DNA of 64,000 nt from PALSA-894 sp963757565 (GCA_963757565.1 CAVWSB010000011.1:310001-374000), one strand, 5' to 3'. Positions 8,665 to 17,796 are shown, numbered from the stretch's first letter. Notes: generated by a model not told the origin, from the letters alone. Numbers and translations: made by a program.

Positions 8665-9543
8665 ATGGCCGACTTCATCCAGCTTCTCGTGGCAGGGCTC
8701 GCGACCGGCGGCATTTACGCGCTGGTCGCGATCGGCTTCACGCTGTTGTGGCAGACCTCCCAGACGATCAACTTCGCCCAGGGCGAGTTCGTCATGCTGC
8801 CGGCATTCTTCATGCTGATCGCGATGGGCGCATTCGGTGTGCCCTTCTGGGTCGCTGTGATCATCGGCATTATCGTTTCGGCGCTGGTGCTCGGCCTGCT
8901 GTTCAAGCGCCTGCTGGTCGATCCGATGCTGCGCCACGGCGTGCTGCCGCTCGCCATCGCCACCATGGCGCTGGCGCTGTTCCTCAAGGAGGCCGTGAAG
9001 GACTTCTACGGTGCCGAGGCGCAGCCGTTCCCGCCACTCGCCGCCGACATCAATATCTCGATCTTCGGCGCCAGTGTCGCGCTGCAAAGCCTGATCGTGG
9101 TTGGGATTGCGATCGGCGCGGTGGTGGCGCTGCAGCTTTTCCTCACCCGTACGCAAACCGGCCGCCGCATGCAGGCGACCGCGCAGAACCCGACCGTCGC
9201 GCGCATTCTCGGGATTCCGGTCGAGCGGATGATCCTGCTCGCCTTCGTCATCAACGCGGTGCTGGCCGCGCTCGCCTCTGCGCTGGTGACGCCGATCTAT
9301 CTGGCGAAATTCTCCAACGGCGAATACCTCGGCATCGCGGCGTTCATCGCGGCGATTGTCGGCGGCTTCAACCAGGTGCGCGGCGCGATCGTCGGCGGGC
9401 TGCTGCTCGGTGTCGTCGATAATTTCGCTGCTGCGTACCTCTCGGCGCAGTATCGCGCCGCGATCCCGCTGGTGCTGCTCATCGTCGTGATCCTGTTCCG
9501 CCCGCAGGGCCTGCTCGGACGCGTCGAGGAACGCACCGTATGA
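8665..9543 (+). CDS. livH: ABC transporter permease, LivH type
   Basis: An inner-membrane permease of about 292 residues with multiple hydrophobic helices and the family signature 'AVIGFTLLWQTSQTINFAQGEF'-like region near residue 20-40, plus 'GAIVGGLLLGVVDNFAAAYL' near the C-terminus. ATG 8665 is preferred because the upstream in-frame codons lie inside the palindromic repeat. It overlaps livM by 4 nt. Confidence 0.9.
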   Translation: MADFIQLLVAGLATGGIYALVAIGFTLLWQTSQTINFAQGEFVMLPAFFMLIAMGAFGVPFWVAVIIGIIVSALVLGLLFKRLLVDPMLRHGVLPLAIATMALALFLKEAVKDFYGAEAQPFPPLAADINISIFGASVALQSLIVVGIAIGAVVALQLFLTRTQTGRRMQATAQNPTVARILGIPVERMILLAFVINAVLAALASALVTPIYLAKFSNGEYLGIAAFIAAIVGGFNQVRGAIVGGLLLGVVDNFAAAYLSAQYRAAIPLVLLIVVILFRPQGLLGRVEERTV

Positions 9544-10520
9544 GCGGGGCGCGCATTCTCGGCGCGGTCGCGGGTCTTGTCATCGTGGCCGCTCTGATCG
9601 CGGCGCCGTTCGGGCTCAAGCCGTACGGCATCTACATCCTGACGCTCTGGGCCGTCACCACCATCGCGGCCATCGGCCTCAACCTCACGCTCGGCTACGC
9701 GGGGCAGGTCTCGCTTGCGCAGGGCGCGTTCGTCGGTATCGGCGCCTATGCGGCGGCGCTGCTCACCACGCATGGCTGGCCGCTCGGCTCGGCTTACGTC
9801 ATCGCCGCGGTCGCATGCTTTGCGATCGGCTGGGTGCTGGGCTATCCGGCGTTGCGCGTGCAGCATCATTACCTCGCGTTCGTGACGCTGGCCTTCGCGA
9901 CGCTCGCCTATCTGGTGTTCCGCAACGAGGAGTGGATCACCGGCGGGATCTACGGGCTAAGCAACATTCCGCGGCCGAGCCTGTTCGGTTATCTGCTGCG
10001 CACCCCGCGCGATTTCTATTATTTCTGCCTCGCCAATCTGGCGATCGTGTCGCTTGCCGCATGGTGGCTGATCCGCTCACCGTGGGGGCGCGCTTTCGTG
10101 GCACTGCGCGAAAATCCGCTCCGCGCGCTGTCGCTGGGGATCGATACGCGGCGCTACACGCTGATGGCCTTCGCGCTCGGCGCAGGGCTCGGCGGCATCT
10201 CCGGCGTGCTCTATGCGCCGCTTGTCCAATACATCGATCCGACGCCGTTCTCGCTGCTGCTGTCGCTCAATCTTCTGCTGATGGTGATCGTCGGCGGCTC
10301 CGGCTACTTCTTCGGCCCGTTCGTCGGCGCGGTCGTCGCGGTGCTGCTGCCCGAGTGGCTGCAAGCCGCGTCGAAATACTACCTCTTCTTCTATGCGGCT
10401 TTCGTCATGGTGCTGCTGGTCCTCAGCCCGAGCGGCATCATCGGCTTCTTCGAGAAGCGCTTCGCTGCGTCGCGCAAGGCCGATCCGCCCATATCCGCTG
10501 CCGAAGCCAAGGTGGCGTGA
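9540..10520 (+). CDS. livM: ABC transporter permease, LivM type
   Basis: A 326-residue inner-membrane permease, partner of LivH. Family hallmarks include 'IAAIGLNLTLGYAGQVSLAQ' near residue 40-60 and 'YTLMAFALGAGLGGISGVLY' near residue 205. Its ATG overlaps the livH stop (ATGA), and its own stop overlaps the livG start by one base, so the permeases and ATPases are tightly coupled. Confidence 0.9.
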   Translation: MSGARILGAVAGLVIVAALIAAPFGLKPYGIYILTLWAVTTIAAIGLNLTLGYAGQVSLAQGAFVGIGAYAAALLTTHGWPLGSAYVIAAVACFAIGWVLGYPALRVQHHYLAFVTLAFATLAYLVFRNEEWITGGIYGLSNIPRPSLFGYLLRTPRDFYYFCLANLAIVSLAAWWLIRSPWGRAFVALRENPLRALSLGIDTRRYTLMAFALGAGLGGISGVLYAPLVQYIDPTPFSLLLSLNLLLMVIVGGSGYFFGPFVGAVVAVLLPEWLQAASKYYLFFYAAFVMVLLVLSPSGIIGFFEKRFAASRKADPPISAAEAKVA

Positions 10521-11260
10521 TGGCAACCGTTTTGGAGGTCCGCGATCTCACCAAGCAGTTCGGCGGCATTCACGCGGTGCAGGGCGTGTCGTTCGACGTC
10601 AACGAGGGCGAGATCCTCGGCATCATCGGGCCGAATGGCTCGGGCAAGTCCACGCTGTTCAACTGCATCCTGGGCCAGCTTCAGCCGACCGCGGGCGAAG
10701 TGCGGCTCGACGGCCGCGCTGTCACAGGCATGCGGCCGTGCGATCTCAATCGCCTGGGCGTCAGCCGCACCTTCCAGCTTCTGCAGGTCTTCCCCGAGCT
10801 CTCCGTGCGCGAGAATCTCATCCTCGCCGCGCAGGAGCACAAGGGTTCGATGCTGACGCGCTTGTTCGGCGCGCGCGACCTTGGCCTCACCGGCGACGCG
10901 GAACGCATGATCGCGTTCTTCCGCCTGGCGCATGTCGCGGACAACAAGGCTGGCGCGCTCTCCTACGGCCAGCAGAAGCTGCTCGACGCCGCAATGGCGT
11001 TCATGGCCGGCCCGCGCCTCGTGCTGCTCGATGAACCAGCGGGCGGCGTGAACCTCACCATGCTGGCGAACCTGCGCGACCGGCTCGAAGCCATCAACCG
11101 CGAGGGTGCGACCTTCGTGGTGATCGAGCACAACATGGAATTCGTGATGCGGCTCTGCTCACGCATCGTGGTGCTGGCCGAGGGGCAGATCATCGCGCAA
11201 GGCGCACCCGAAGACGTGCGGCGCGACCCGAAAGTGATCGAGGCATATCTTGGCCACTGA
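10520..11260 (+). CDS. livG: ABC transporter ATP-binding protein, LivG type
   Basis: A 246-residue ATPase with Walker A 'GPNGSGKST', signature 'LSYGQQKLLDAAMAF', Walker B 'RLVLLDEP' and the LivG-specific 'EPAGGVNLTM' and 'IEHNMEFVMRLC'. It hydrolyses ATP on the cytoplasmic face for the LivHM permease. The ATG at 10520 overlaps the livM stop. Confidence 0.92.
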   Translation: MATVLEVRDLTKQFGGIHAVQGVSFDVNEGEILGIIGPNGSGKSTLFNCILGQLQPTAGEVRLDGRAVTGMRPCDLNRLGVSRTFQLLQVFPELSVRENLILAAQEHKGSMLTRLFGARDLGLTGDAERMIAFFRLAHVADNKAGALSYGQQKLLDAAMAFMAGPRLVLLDEPAGGVNLTMLANLRDRLEAINREGATFVVIEHNMEFVMRLCSRIVVLAEGQIIAQGAPEDVRRDPKVIEAYLGH

Positions 11261-11990
11261 CGCGATCCTGATACTGGACGAGGTCATCGCCGGCTACGGC
11301 AAGATGACGATCCTGAACGGCACCAGTTTTTCGGTGGCGCGCGGTGCGATCACCACCGTGATTGGACCGAATGGCGCCGGCAAATCCACCGTGTTCAAGA
11401 CCGTGTTCGGCATGCTGGCGGCGCGCTCGGGCCGCATCCTGTTCGACGGTGGCGAGATCACGAACCGGCCGCCGCGCGATCTGCTGGCGCGTGGCATCAG
11501 CTACGTGCCGCAGGGGCGCAACATTTTCCCCGAGCTGTCGGTGCGCCACAATCTGGAGCTTGGCGCCGTCATGGCGCCGGCCGATTTCGATCTCGCGGGC
11601 CGCATGGGTGCGGCGATGGATCGTTTCCCGGTGCTGCGCCGCAAGGCGGACCAGCAGGCGTCCACGCTGTCGGGTGGCGAACAGAAAATCCTGGAGATCG
11701 CGCGCTCGCTGCTGCTGGAGCCGAAGCTGATGCTGATCGACGAGCCTTCGATCGGGCTCTCGCCGATCATGGTCAACGAGCTGTTCGCGGTGCTGACCGA
11801 AATGCGCGGTCGCGGCATCACGGTGCTGCTGATCGAGCAGAACGCCAAGCGGGCGCTGGAGTCCTCCGACTACGGCATCGTGCTGGAGCTGGGCCGCACG
11901 CGCATCGCCGACACGGCGGCGGCGATCCTGGCCGATCCACGCATCGGCCAGCTTTTCCTCGGCGGGGGGCTACAGGAAAAGGTGGCCTAA
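11250..11990 (+). CDS. livF: ABC transporter ATP-binding protein, LivF type
   Basis: A 246-residue ATPase, the second subunit of the LivGF pair. It has Walker A 'GPNGAGKST', the LivF-typical 'ISYVPQGRNIFPELSVRHNL', signature 'LSGGEQKILEIAR' and Walker B 'LMLIDEPSIGLSP'. The start appears to be TTG at 11250, overlapping livG by 11 nt; there is no in-frame ATG before the conserved region. A strong hairpin follows the stop. Confidence 0.9.
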   Translation: MATDAILILDEVIAGYGKMTILNGTSFSVARGAITTVIGPNGAGKSTVFKTVFGMLAARSGRILFDGGEITNRPPRDLLARGISYVPQGRNIFPELSVRHNLELGAVMAPADFDLAGRMGAAMDRFPVLRRKADQQASTLSGGEQKILEIARSLLLEPKLMLIDEPSIGLSPIMVNELFAVLTEMRGRGITVLLIEQNAKRALESSDYGIVLELGRTRIADTAAAILADPRIGQLFLGGGLQEKVA

Positions 11991-12032
11991 AAAGGTACGA
12001 CCCGCTCCAACGGGGACTGTCGGAGCGGGTCG
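11989..12032 (-). terminator. Rho-independent terminator, minus strand
   Basis: An 11-bp stem (11998-12008 with 12022-12032) has a 13-nt loop. Read on the minus strand it is followed four bases later by five T, a standard terminator for the small exported-protein gene at 12115-12372. On the plus strand it lacks a T run, so it would only weakly end the liv operon. Confidence 0.65.
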
Positions 12033-12114
12033 ATTCAACCGGCGCGGGGGTGGAAGGGGGGCGGACGCGCCGATCGAGCTGTAAAACTCGTGCCCCGGAA
12101 AACTTTTTCCGAAC

Positions 12115-12372
12115 TCAGTAGTACTCGCAGACCTTCACGGAGCCGCGGTAGTTGCCCCAGTTGTCGTAGCGGGAAACCCAGCGGCAGCCGGGGCCGCCGT
12201 AGTAGGTCGGGGCGGTTGCGGCGACCGCAGCCGCGCCAACGATGCCGGCAGCAATTCCGAAGCCGAGGCCGCCTTTGCCCCATGCGTGCGCTTCGCTGGA
12301 GGTCGCAAGCGAGCCGGCCGAAAGGGCCAGGGCCGCAGCCGCGACAGCGGCGAATTTGGTGAGCTTGGTCAT
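12115..12372 (-). CDS. Small exported protein of unknown function
   Basis: 85 residues. There is a clear Sec signal peptide ('MTKLTKFAAVAAAALALSAG', cleavage around SEAHA-W) and a mature part of about 55 residues. The mature part has a Gly/Ala-rich stretch and a C-terminal Tyr/Cys/Trp-rich tail ('CRWVSRYDNWGNYRG...VCEYY'). The two cysteines could form a disulfide. Similar short periplasmic or secreted proteins are common in this lineage, but I cannot assign a function. It is monocistronic, with its own terminator. Confidence 0.75.
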   Translation of the reverse strand: MTKLTKFAAVAAAALALSAGSLATSSEAHAWGKGGLGFGIAAGIVGAAAVAATAPTYYGGPGCRWVSRYDNWGNYRGSVKVCEYY

Positions 12373-12559
12373 CGATCCGTTCCCGCGAATTGGGTGAGCC
12401 AGCAGGCCCCGTTCATGACCATTGGTCGCGCGTTCCCGCGCTCCGGTTCATGGGATTTGCAAAGAATCAGTTCGCTTGGACTTTCAAGGGGTTATCAAAT
12501 GCGAGCCTGTCCACTGTAAAAGTGGACGAGCGCTAAAAACCGGATTCCCGCCCCGTGCG

Positions 12560-13336
12560 TTACGGCAGCATCTGGGTATCGCCGCAGATCGAGATCGCCT
12601 GCCCCGAAATGGTGCGCCCGCGCTGCGAGCAGAGAAATACCACCTGATCGGCGATCTGCTGCGGCGTGACCGTGGTGCGCATCGAAACGACGGACAGGGC
12701 CTCCTTCAGCATCTCGGCAGCGCTGATGCCGCGCGCTTTGGCCTTGTTCGCCATCACCCGGTCGATCCGCTCGCCCGCCACGATGCCGGGCTGGATCGCG
12801 TTGACCCGGATGCCCTCGGGGCCAAGCTCGGCGGCGAGCGACTTGGTGAAGCCGACCACGGCCCATTTCGCCGCCGAATAGGGCGTGCGCAGCGGAAAGC
12901 CGAGGCGGCCCGCCGCCGACGACAGGTTCACGATCGAGGCGTTCCGGCTCTTGCGCAGGTGCGGCACCGCAAGCCGTGTGCAGTTGAACTGTCCGGTGAT
13001 GTCGATCGCGAGGGTGCGGTCCCAGTCTTCCGGCGCGATCTCGTCCACCTTGCCGGTCGGTCCCGCGATGCCGGCATTGTTCACCAGCACGTCGAGACCT
13101 TTCAGCGTGGCGAGGGTTTCACGGAACAGTTTCGCCACCTGGCGGCGATCCGACACGTCGCAGACCGAGCGGGTGATCTTCGGATCGGTGCGCGACAGTT
13201 TGCGCAGCGACGACTTGTCGACGTCGCAGACATGCACCCGAGCGCCCTCTGCGACGAATGCCCGCGCAATCTCCAGTCCGATGCCGCCGGCGCCGGCCGT
13301 GACGAGGACTTTCAGGTTCTTGATGCCGAGATTCAT
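12560..13336 (-). CDS. Short-chain dehydrogenase/reductase (SDR)
   Basis: A 258-residue classical SDR. The NAD(P) motif is 'TAGAGGIGLEIARAF' (a TGxxxGxG variant with A for the middle G) and 'LVNNAGIAG' is the NNAG motif. The catalytic S-Y-K is visible as 'IVNLSSAAGRLGFPLRTPYS' followed by AAK. The substrate is unknown. It follows the HiPIP gene by 6 nt, so the two are likely co-transcribed. The dehydrogenase gene diverging upstream suggests a shared oxidative pathway, but this is not proven. Confidence 0.88.
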   Translation of the reverse strand: MNLGIKNLKVLVTAGAGGIGLEIARAFVAEGARVHVCDVDKSSLRKLSRTDPKITRSVCDVSDRRQVAKLFRETLATLKGLDVLVNNAGIAGPTGKVDEIAPEDWDRTLAIDITGQFNCTRLAVPHLRKSRNASIVNLSSAAGRLGFPLRTPYSAAKWAVVGFTKSLAAELGPEGIRVNAIQPGIVAGERIDRVMANKAKARGISAAEMLKEALSVVSMRTTVTPQQIADQVVFLCSQRGRTISGQAISICGDTQMLP

Positions 13337-13342
13337 GTTGCC

Positions 13343-13579
13343 TCAATCCGCCAGATCGAATGCCTTGCACCAGCCGGTGATCGCCACGTCGCCCTCGACA
13401 ACCTTGCATCCCTTCGGCGGGATGAACAGCGAGCAAGTGCCGCACATCAGCATGCCCTTCGGCTCGTCCTGATATTGCGCCTGTTGCCTGGTCATCTTGT
13501 CCTGCGCGTGTACACGACGTGACCCGAGCGCAAGGCCGCCGAGCGCCAGCATCAGATCGCGGCGGCGAAGCTGCGACAT
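13343..13579 (-). CDS. High-potential iron-sulfur protein (HiPIP)
   Basis: A small periplasmic electron carrier with a [4Fe-4S] cluster. The start at 13579 gives a twin-arginine type leader ('MSQLRRRDLMLALGGLALGS'). The mature domain has the four cluster cysteines with spacing C-x2-C-x8-C-x12-C ('MCGTCSLFIPPKGCKVVEGD', then 'GWCKAF'). HiPIPs fold before export, consistent with Tat transport. At 78 residues it is at the short end of the family. The adjacent SDR is an unusual partner; HiPIPs usually pass electrons to oxidases or reaction centres. Confidence 0.85.
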   Translation of the reverse strand: MSQLRRRDLMLALGGLALGSRRVHAQDKMTRQQAQYQDEPKGMLMCGTCSLFIPPKGCKVVEGDVAITGWCKAFDLAD

Positions 13580-13661
13580 CGCGATGCATTCCTTCTTGCG
13601 TTTCCTGCGCGCCGGACGGTAAGCCGCATCGGACAACACGACAAGAAGGCGGGGAGGGGAC

Positions 13662-14593
13662 ATGCGCATTGCGATTATCGGATCGGGCCTGATCGGCCGC
13701 GCGTGGGCGATGGTGTTCGCCCGCGCCGGCTGGGAGGCGGCGATGTACGACGCGGTCGATGGCGTGGCGGACCGGGCGCTCGGCCTCGTCGCCGAGGGTC
13801 TGGATGAACTCGCGAAACATGGGCTGGTCGACGATCCGAAAGGATCGGCGGCGCGCGTGCGTGCGGCGAAGAGCGTGGCCGATGCGCTCGACGGCGCAAT
13901 TTACGTGCAAGAGAACGTGCCCGAAACCGTGGAAGCAAAGCGCGCGATCTTCGCCGAACTCGATGCATTGGCGGCGCCCGACGCGATCCTCGCCTCGTCA
14001 AGCTCGGCTATCGTACCGTCGCTCTTTGCCGAGAACCTGAAAGGCCGCGCGCGCTGCCTCGTGGCGCACCCGGTCAATCCGCCGCATCTGGTGCCGATCG
14101 TCGAATTGGTCGGCGCGCCGTGGACGTCACCCGAAACGATCGCGCGCGCCAAGCAGGTTTACGAGTCGGTCGAATCAGGTGCCGATCGTGGTGCGGCGCG
14201 AGATCGAGGGCTTCGTTCTCAATCGGCTGCAGGGCGCGCTGCTCGCGGAAGCATTCCGGCTGGTCGGCGAGGGCTATGTCTCGCCGCAGGACCTCGACAA
14301 GACCATCAAGGACGGGCTCGGGCTGCGCTGGTCGTTCATGGGGCCGTTCGCCACGATCGAACTGAATGCGCCCGGCGGCATCGCGAGACTACTGCGCGCG
14401 CTACACCGGCTTCTACAAGCGGCTCCAGGCGAAGCCTGCCGATGTGAGTGTGTTCGAGGATGCCAACGTCGCGAATATTCTGAACGGCTGGGGCAAACAG
14501 GCGACGCCTGCTGAGCTTGCCGAGCGCACTCGCTGGCGCGATCAGCGGCTGGCTGCATTGGCGGCGCATAAGAAGGGGCAGCCAGAACCATAG
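13662..14593 (+). CDS. 3-hydroxyacyl-CoA dehydrogenase, lambda-crystallin / L-gulonate dehydrogenase type, two +1 frame changes
   Basis: About 309 residues when joined. The Rossmann start 'MRIAIIGSGLIGRAWAMVFA' and 'VQENVPETVEAKRAIFAELD' mark the 3HCDH N-terminal domain. 'HPVNPPHLVPIVELV' and 'FVLNRLQGALLAEAFRLVGE' mark the lambda-crystallin (CRYL1-like) branch, whose members oxidise L-gulonate, carnitine or 3-hydroxy acids. The frame changes near 14172 and again near 14385 (an extra A before GACTAC). The C-terminus then reads 'YCARYTGFYKRLQ'. Both shifts are +1. It is divergent from the HiPIP/SDR pair. Confidence 0.78.
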
Positions 14594-14597
14594 AACC

Positions 14598-14677
14598 GCT
14601 CGTCCCCGCGGAAGCGGGGACCCAGTTCTTTCTCAGTCCGTGGCCCTGGATTCCCGCTTGCGCGGGAATGAGCGGAG
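14598..14677. repeat. Dispersed palindromic repeat (CGTCCCCGC / GCGGGAATG type)
   Basis: Two nested short hairpins, TCCCCGCggaaGCGGGGA and TTCCCGCttgCGCGGGAA, are separated by about 30 nt. The same unit occurs in reverse orientation at 47097-47164 and as a half unit at 61225-61250. It lies between convergent genes. Confidence 0.75.
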
Positions 14678-14684
14678 ATTGTCT

Positions 14685-15983
14685 CTACTTTTGCTGCGGC
14701 TGAACGGGCGCATAGGCCGCCGCATCGACCTCTGCCGGCCGGCCCGGCAGATCGAGCCGCGTCACGGCGCGCGGGCTTTCGGCGATCACCTTGCCGCGCC
14801 GCACGACGAACAAGCGCCGTGCCTTCAGCCGGATCGCCTCGATCGGATCGGCGGCCTGCAACACGACGAGATCGCCATTGCGGCCGACGTCGAGGCCGTA
14901 GCCTTCCAGGCCCATGATCTTTGCGGCGTTGGTGGTGACCGCCTCGAAGCAGTAGCGCATGGCCTCGCGCGAGGTCATCTGGGCGACATGCAGCGCCATG
15001 TGCGCGACCTCGAGCATGTCGCCACTCCCGAGCGAGTACCACGGGTCCATCACGCAGTCGTGGCCGAACGCCACATTGATGCCGGCGCTGCGCATCTCCG
15101 GCACGCGCGTCTGTCCGCGCCGCTTCGGGTAGGTGTCGTGGCGGCCTTGCAGCACGATGTTGATCAGCGGATTGGCCACGGCGTGAACCTGCGCCTCCGC
15201 CATCAGCGGCAGCAGCTTCGACACGTAATAGTTGTCCATGCTGTGCATCGAGGTGAGGTGCGAGCCGGTGACCCGGCCGTGCAGGCCGCGCCGCTGCGTC
15301 TCTGCGGCCAGCGTCTCGATGTGGCGCGAGAGCGGGTCGTCGGTCTCGTCGCAATGCATGTCGACCATCAGGCCGCGCTCGGCCGCGATGTCGCACAGCA
15401 CCTCGATGGAGCGCGCGCCGTCTTCCATCGTGCGCTCGAAATGCGGAATGCCGCCGACAATGTCGACGCCCTTGTCGAGGGCACGGTCGAGATTGTTCGC
15501 CGCATTCGGTGAGCGAAGGTACCCATCCTGCGGGAACGCGACGAGCTGCAGGTCGATGTAGGGCGCGATCTTCTGCTTCACGTCGAGCAGCGCATCGACC
15601 GCGACGAGTCGGTCGTCGCAGATATCGACATGGCTGCGGATGGCGAGCAGGCCTTGCGACACGGCAAGGTCGCAATAGCGCAGCGCACGCTCGGCGACCG
15701 CCTCGGCGGTGAGCAGCGGCTTCAACTCGCCCCACAGTGCGATGCCCTCGAGCAGCGTGCCGGACTGGTTGAGGCGCGGCAGGCCGAGCGACAGCGTCGC
15801 ATCCATGTGGAAGTGAATGTCGACGAAAGGCGGCGCAACCAGACAGCCCTGCGCGTCGATAGTGCGGGCAGCCTCAGCCGCGATGTCGCGCTCGATGGCG
15901 GCGATCTTGCCGTCGCGAATACCGATATCGAGGCCGGCGCGGCCGTCGGGCAGGGTGGCGTTGCGAACGATCAGGTCGAACAT
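14685..15983 (-). CDS. Amidohydrolase, cytosine deaminase (CodA) family
   Basis: A 432-residue metal-dependent deaminase/hydrolase. Metal-ligand motifs are 'FVDIHFHMDATLSLG' (HxH), 'MVDMHCDETDDPLSRHIETL' (the CodA-type HCDE) and 'AFGHDCVMDPWYSLG' (catalytic Asp). These match the cytosine/isoguanine deaminase branch, which also includes triazine-ring hydrolases. ATG 15983 is preferred; upstream codons overlap the preceding gene. It sits 7 nt after the ABC ATPase gene and is probably in the same operon, suggesting that the transported compound or a derivative is its substrate. Confidence 0.82.
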   Translation of the reverse strand: MFDLIVRNATLPDGRAGLDIGIRDGKIAAIERDIAAEAARTIDAQGCLVAPPFVDIHFHMDATLSLGLPRLNQSGTLLEGIALWGELKPLLTAEAVAERALRYCDLAVSQGLLAIRSHVDICDDRLVAVDALLDVKQKIAPYIDLQLVAFPQDGYLRSPNAANNLDRALDKGVDIVGGIPHFERTMEDGARSIEVLCDIAAERGLMVDMHCDETDDPLSRHIETLAAETQRRGLHGRVTGSHLTSMHSMDNYYVSKLLPLMAEAQVHAVANPLINIVLQGRHDTYPKRRGQTRVPEMRSAGINVAFGHDCVMDPWYSLGSGDMLEVAHMALHVAQMTSREAMRYCFEAVTTNAAKIMGLEGYGLDVGRNGDLVVLQAADPIEAIRLKARRLFVVRRGKVIAESPRAVTRLDLPGRPAEVDAAAYAPVQPQQK

Positions 15984-15990
15984 CGGTTCC

Positions 15991-16761
15991 TCAAAGCGCC
16001 CGGCCTGCGATGGGCACCAATCTATTATCGATCTCAACGGTCGTCGCCTCAATTCCGAACACTGTGGCGAGCCGGTCGGCCGACAATGCTTCGGCCGGCG
16101 TGCCGTCCGCGACGATCGCGCCGCGGTCCATCACGACGACACGATCCGCGAAACGCGACGCCAGCGTCAGGTCATGCATGATGGCGAGCACCGCGCCGCC
16201 CGCATGCGCGGCATGGTGCAGCATCGCCATGACGGTGAGCTGGTGGCGCGGGTCGAGCGCAGCGGTCGGCTCATCGGCAAGCAGCACCGGCGCCTGTGTG
16301 GCGAGCGCCCGGGCAAGCGCGACGCGCGCCTTTTCGCCGCCCGACAGCGTAGTCACCGAGCGCGCGGCGAATACCTGCGTTTCCGTCGTCGCAAGTGCGT
16401 TCGCGACGGCGGCGCGGTCGTCCGCGGTCGTCGTCGAAAACGTATCGGCGTGTGGCGCGCGGCCCAGCATCACGATGGACGCCACACTCATCGGCCAATG
16501 GAAGATGTGGCCCTGCGGCAGATAGGCGACCGCGCGTGCCCGCTCGCGCAGGCTCAGGTCTGCCAGCGGCTTGCCGCCGAGCGTGATGCTGCCCTGTGCC
16601 GGTATGAGCCCCGCGAGTGCGCGCATCAGCGTTGTCTTGCCGGCGCCATTCGGGCCGACCAGCGCGACGAGCTCCCCGGCATTCAGCGCAACGGCTGCAT
16701 CGCGTACGATCGCCGTTGCGCCGATCCGCACCGTGACGTTGATGGCGGAAAGCGCACTCAC
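15991..16761 (-). CDS. ABC transporter ATP-binding protein, FecE/BtuD type
   Basis: A 256-residue ATPase with Walker A 'GPNGAGKTT', signature 'LSGGEKARVALARAL', Walker B 'VLLADEPTAALDPRHQL' and the switch histidine in 'AIMHDLTLASRFADR'. It pairs with the FecCD permease, whose stop it overlaps by 4 nt. The family imports cobalamin, ferric siderophores or heme. Confidence 0.88.
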   Translation of the reverse strand: MSALSAINVTVRIGATAIVRDAAVALNAGELVALVGPNGAGKTTLMRALAGLIPAQGSITLGGKPLADLSLRERARAVAYLPQGHIFHWPMSVASIVMLGRAPHADTFSTTTADDRAAVANALATTETQVFAARSVTTLSGGEKARVALARALATQAPVLLADEPTAALDPRHQLTVMAMLHHAAHAGGAVLAIMHDLTLASRFADRVVVMDRGAIVADGTPAEALSADRLATVFGIEATTVEIDNRLVPIAGRAL

Positions 16762-17756
16762 GACGCCGCCCCTTCCAGCAGGCGCCGCTCGCGGAAGATC
16801 ATCGACAGGAAAATCGGGACGCCGATCAGCGCCGTCACCACGCCGAGCTTGATCTCGACCGCCGAGGGCCCGAGCCGGATCGCAACATCGGCGCCGAGCA
16901 CCAGCGCGGCGCCGGCAAGCGCCGCCGGCAGCATCACGCGGGCCGGGTCGGAGCCGACCGCGCGGCGTACCAGATGCGGCGCCACCAGCCCGACGAAGCC
17001 GACTGCGCCGGCAACTGCGACGGCCGCGCCGACGCCAAGTGCGACGCCGATCACCACCATCAGGCGCGTGCGCGCGATATCGACACCGAGCGAGGCGGCG
17101 GCGTCCTCGCCCAGCGTGAGTGCGCGAAACGCGCGCGCCTGCGTGCCGAGCACGATCCAGCTTGCCAGCATGAACGGTGCCGCGATGATGAGGTGGTCGG
17201 ACGAGCGATCCTCCAGCGAGCCGAGCAGCCAGAAAGCGATTTCGAGCGCGATGAACGGGTTCGGTGCGAGGTTGAGGATCAGCGCAGTCGCGGCGCCCGC
17301 AAAACTTGCGAGCGCGAGCCCGGCAAGCAGCGTCACCGTCAGGCTTGCATGCCGCCCCGCGATCGCAACAAGCCCTGCAATCGAGAGCGTCGCGCCCAAG
17401 ATGCCGGCGACCGGCACCGCAAATGATGTCACGGGTGCGAAGCCGAATGCGATCACCAGCGCCGCCGCGGCGGCAGCCGCCTGCGGCGCACCGAACAGCG
17501 CGGGCTCGGCCAGCGGATTACGCAGCAGTCCTTGCAGTGCTGCGCCGGACAGACCCAGCGTCGCGCCGATCAATCCGGCGAGCAGCGTGCGCGGCAGGCG
17601 GATGTCGCGCACGATGACCCCGGCTGGACCGTCGCCAGAAAATAGCCCCGCAATGGCGGCGCGCGGCGACAGCCCGGCGGGCCCGACCATGAGGGAGAGC
17701 ACGGCGAGCACGACGATCAGCGCCGCAAGTGCGATTTCGAGACGGAAGATTTTCAC
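16758..17756 (-). CDS. ABC transporter permease, FecCD/BtuC family
   Basis: About 332 residues with around ten membrane helices. Family signatures are 'RDIRLPRTLLAGLIGATLGL', 'GAALQGLLRNPLAEPALFG' and 'AGAVGFVGLVAPHLVRR'. GTG 17756 is chosen because the upstream in-frame sequence is a palindromic repeat and the conserved first helix follows immediately. Two binding-protein genes lie next to it (17892 and 18680); either could be its partner. Confidence 0.88.
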   Translation of the reverse strand: MKIFRLEIALAALIVVLAVLSLMVGPAGLSPRAAIAGLFSGDGPAGVIVRDIRLPRTLLAGLIGATLGLSGAALQGLLRNPLAEPALFGAPQAAAAAAALVIAFGFAPVTSFAVPVAGILGATLSIAGLVAIAGRHASLTVTLLAGLALASFAGAATALILNLAPNPFIALEIAFWLLGSLEDRSSDHLIIAAPFMLASWIVLGTQARAFRALTLGEDAAASLGVDIARTRLMVVIGVALGVGAAVAVAGAVGFVGLVAPHLVRRAVGSDPARVMLPAALAGAALVLGADVAIRLGPSAVEIKLGVVTALIGVPIFLSMIFRERRLLEGAAS

Positions 17757-17796
17757 GCGTTTCCTATAACCGGATTTCACAGCCGCAATCCAATTT

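Noticed and set aside
15817..17769. A 650-codon plus-strand open frame opposite the ABC transporter genes
   Set aside because: Antisense to FecCD and the ATPase, both with clear motifs; low-complexity Ser/Ala/Arg composition typical of a shadow frame.
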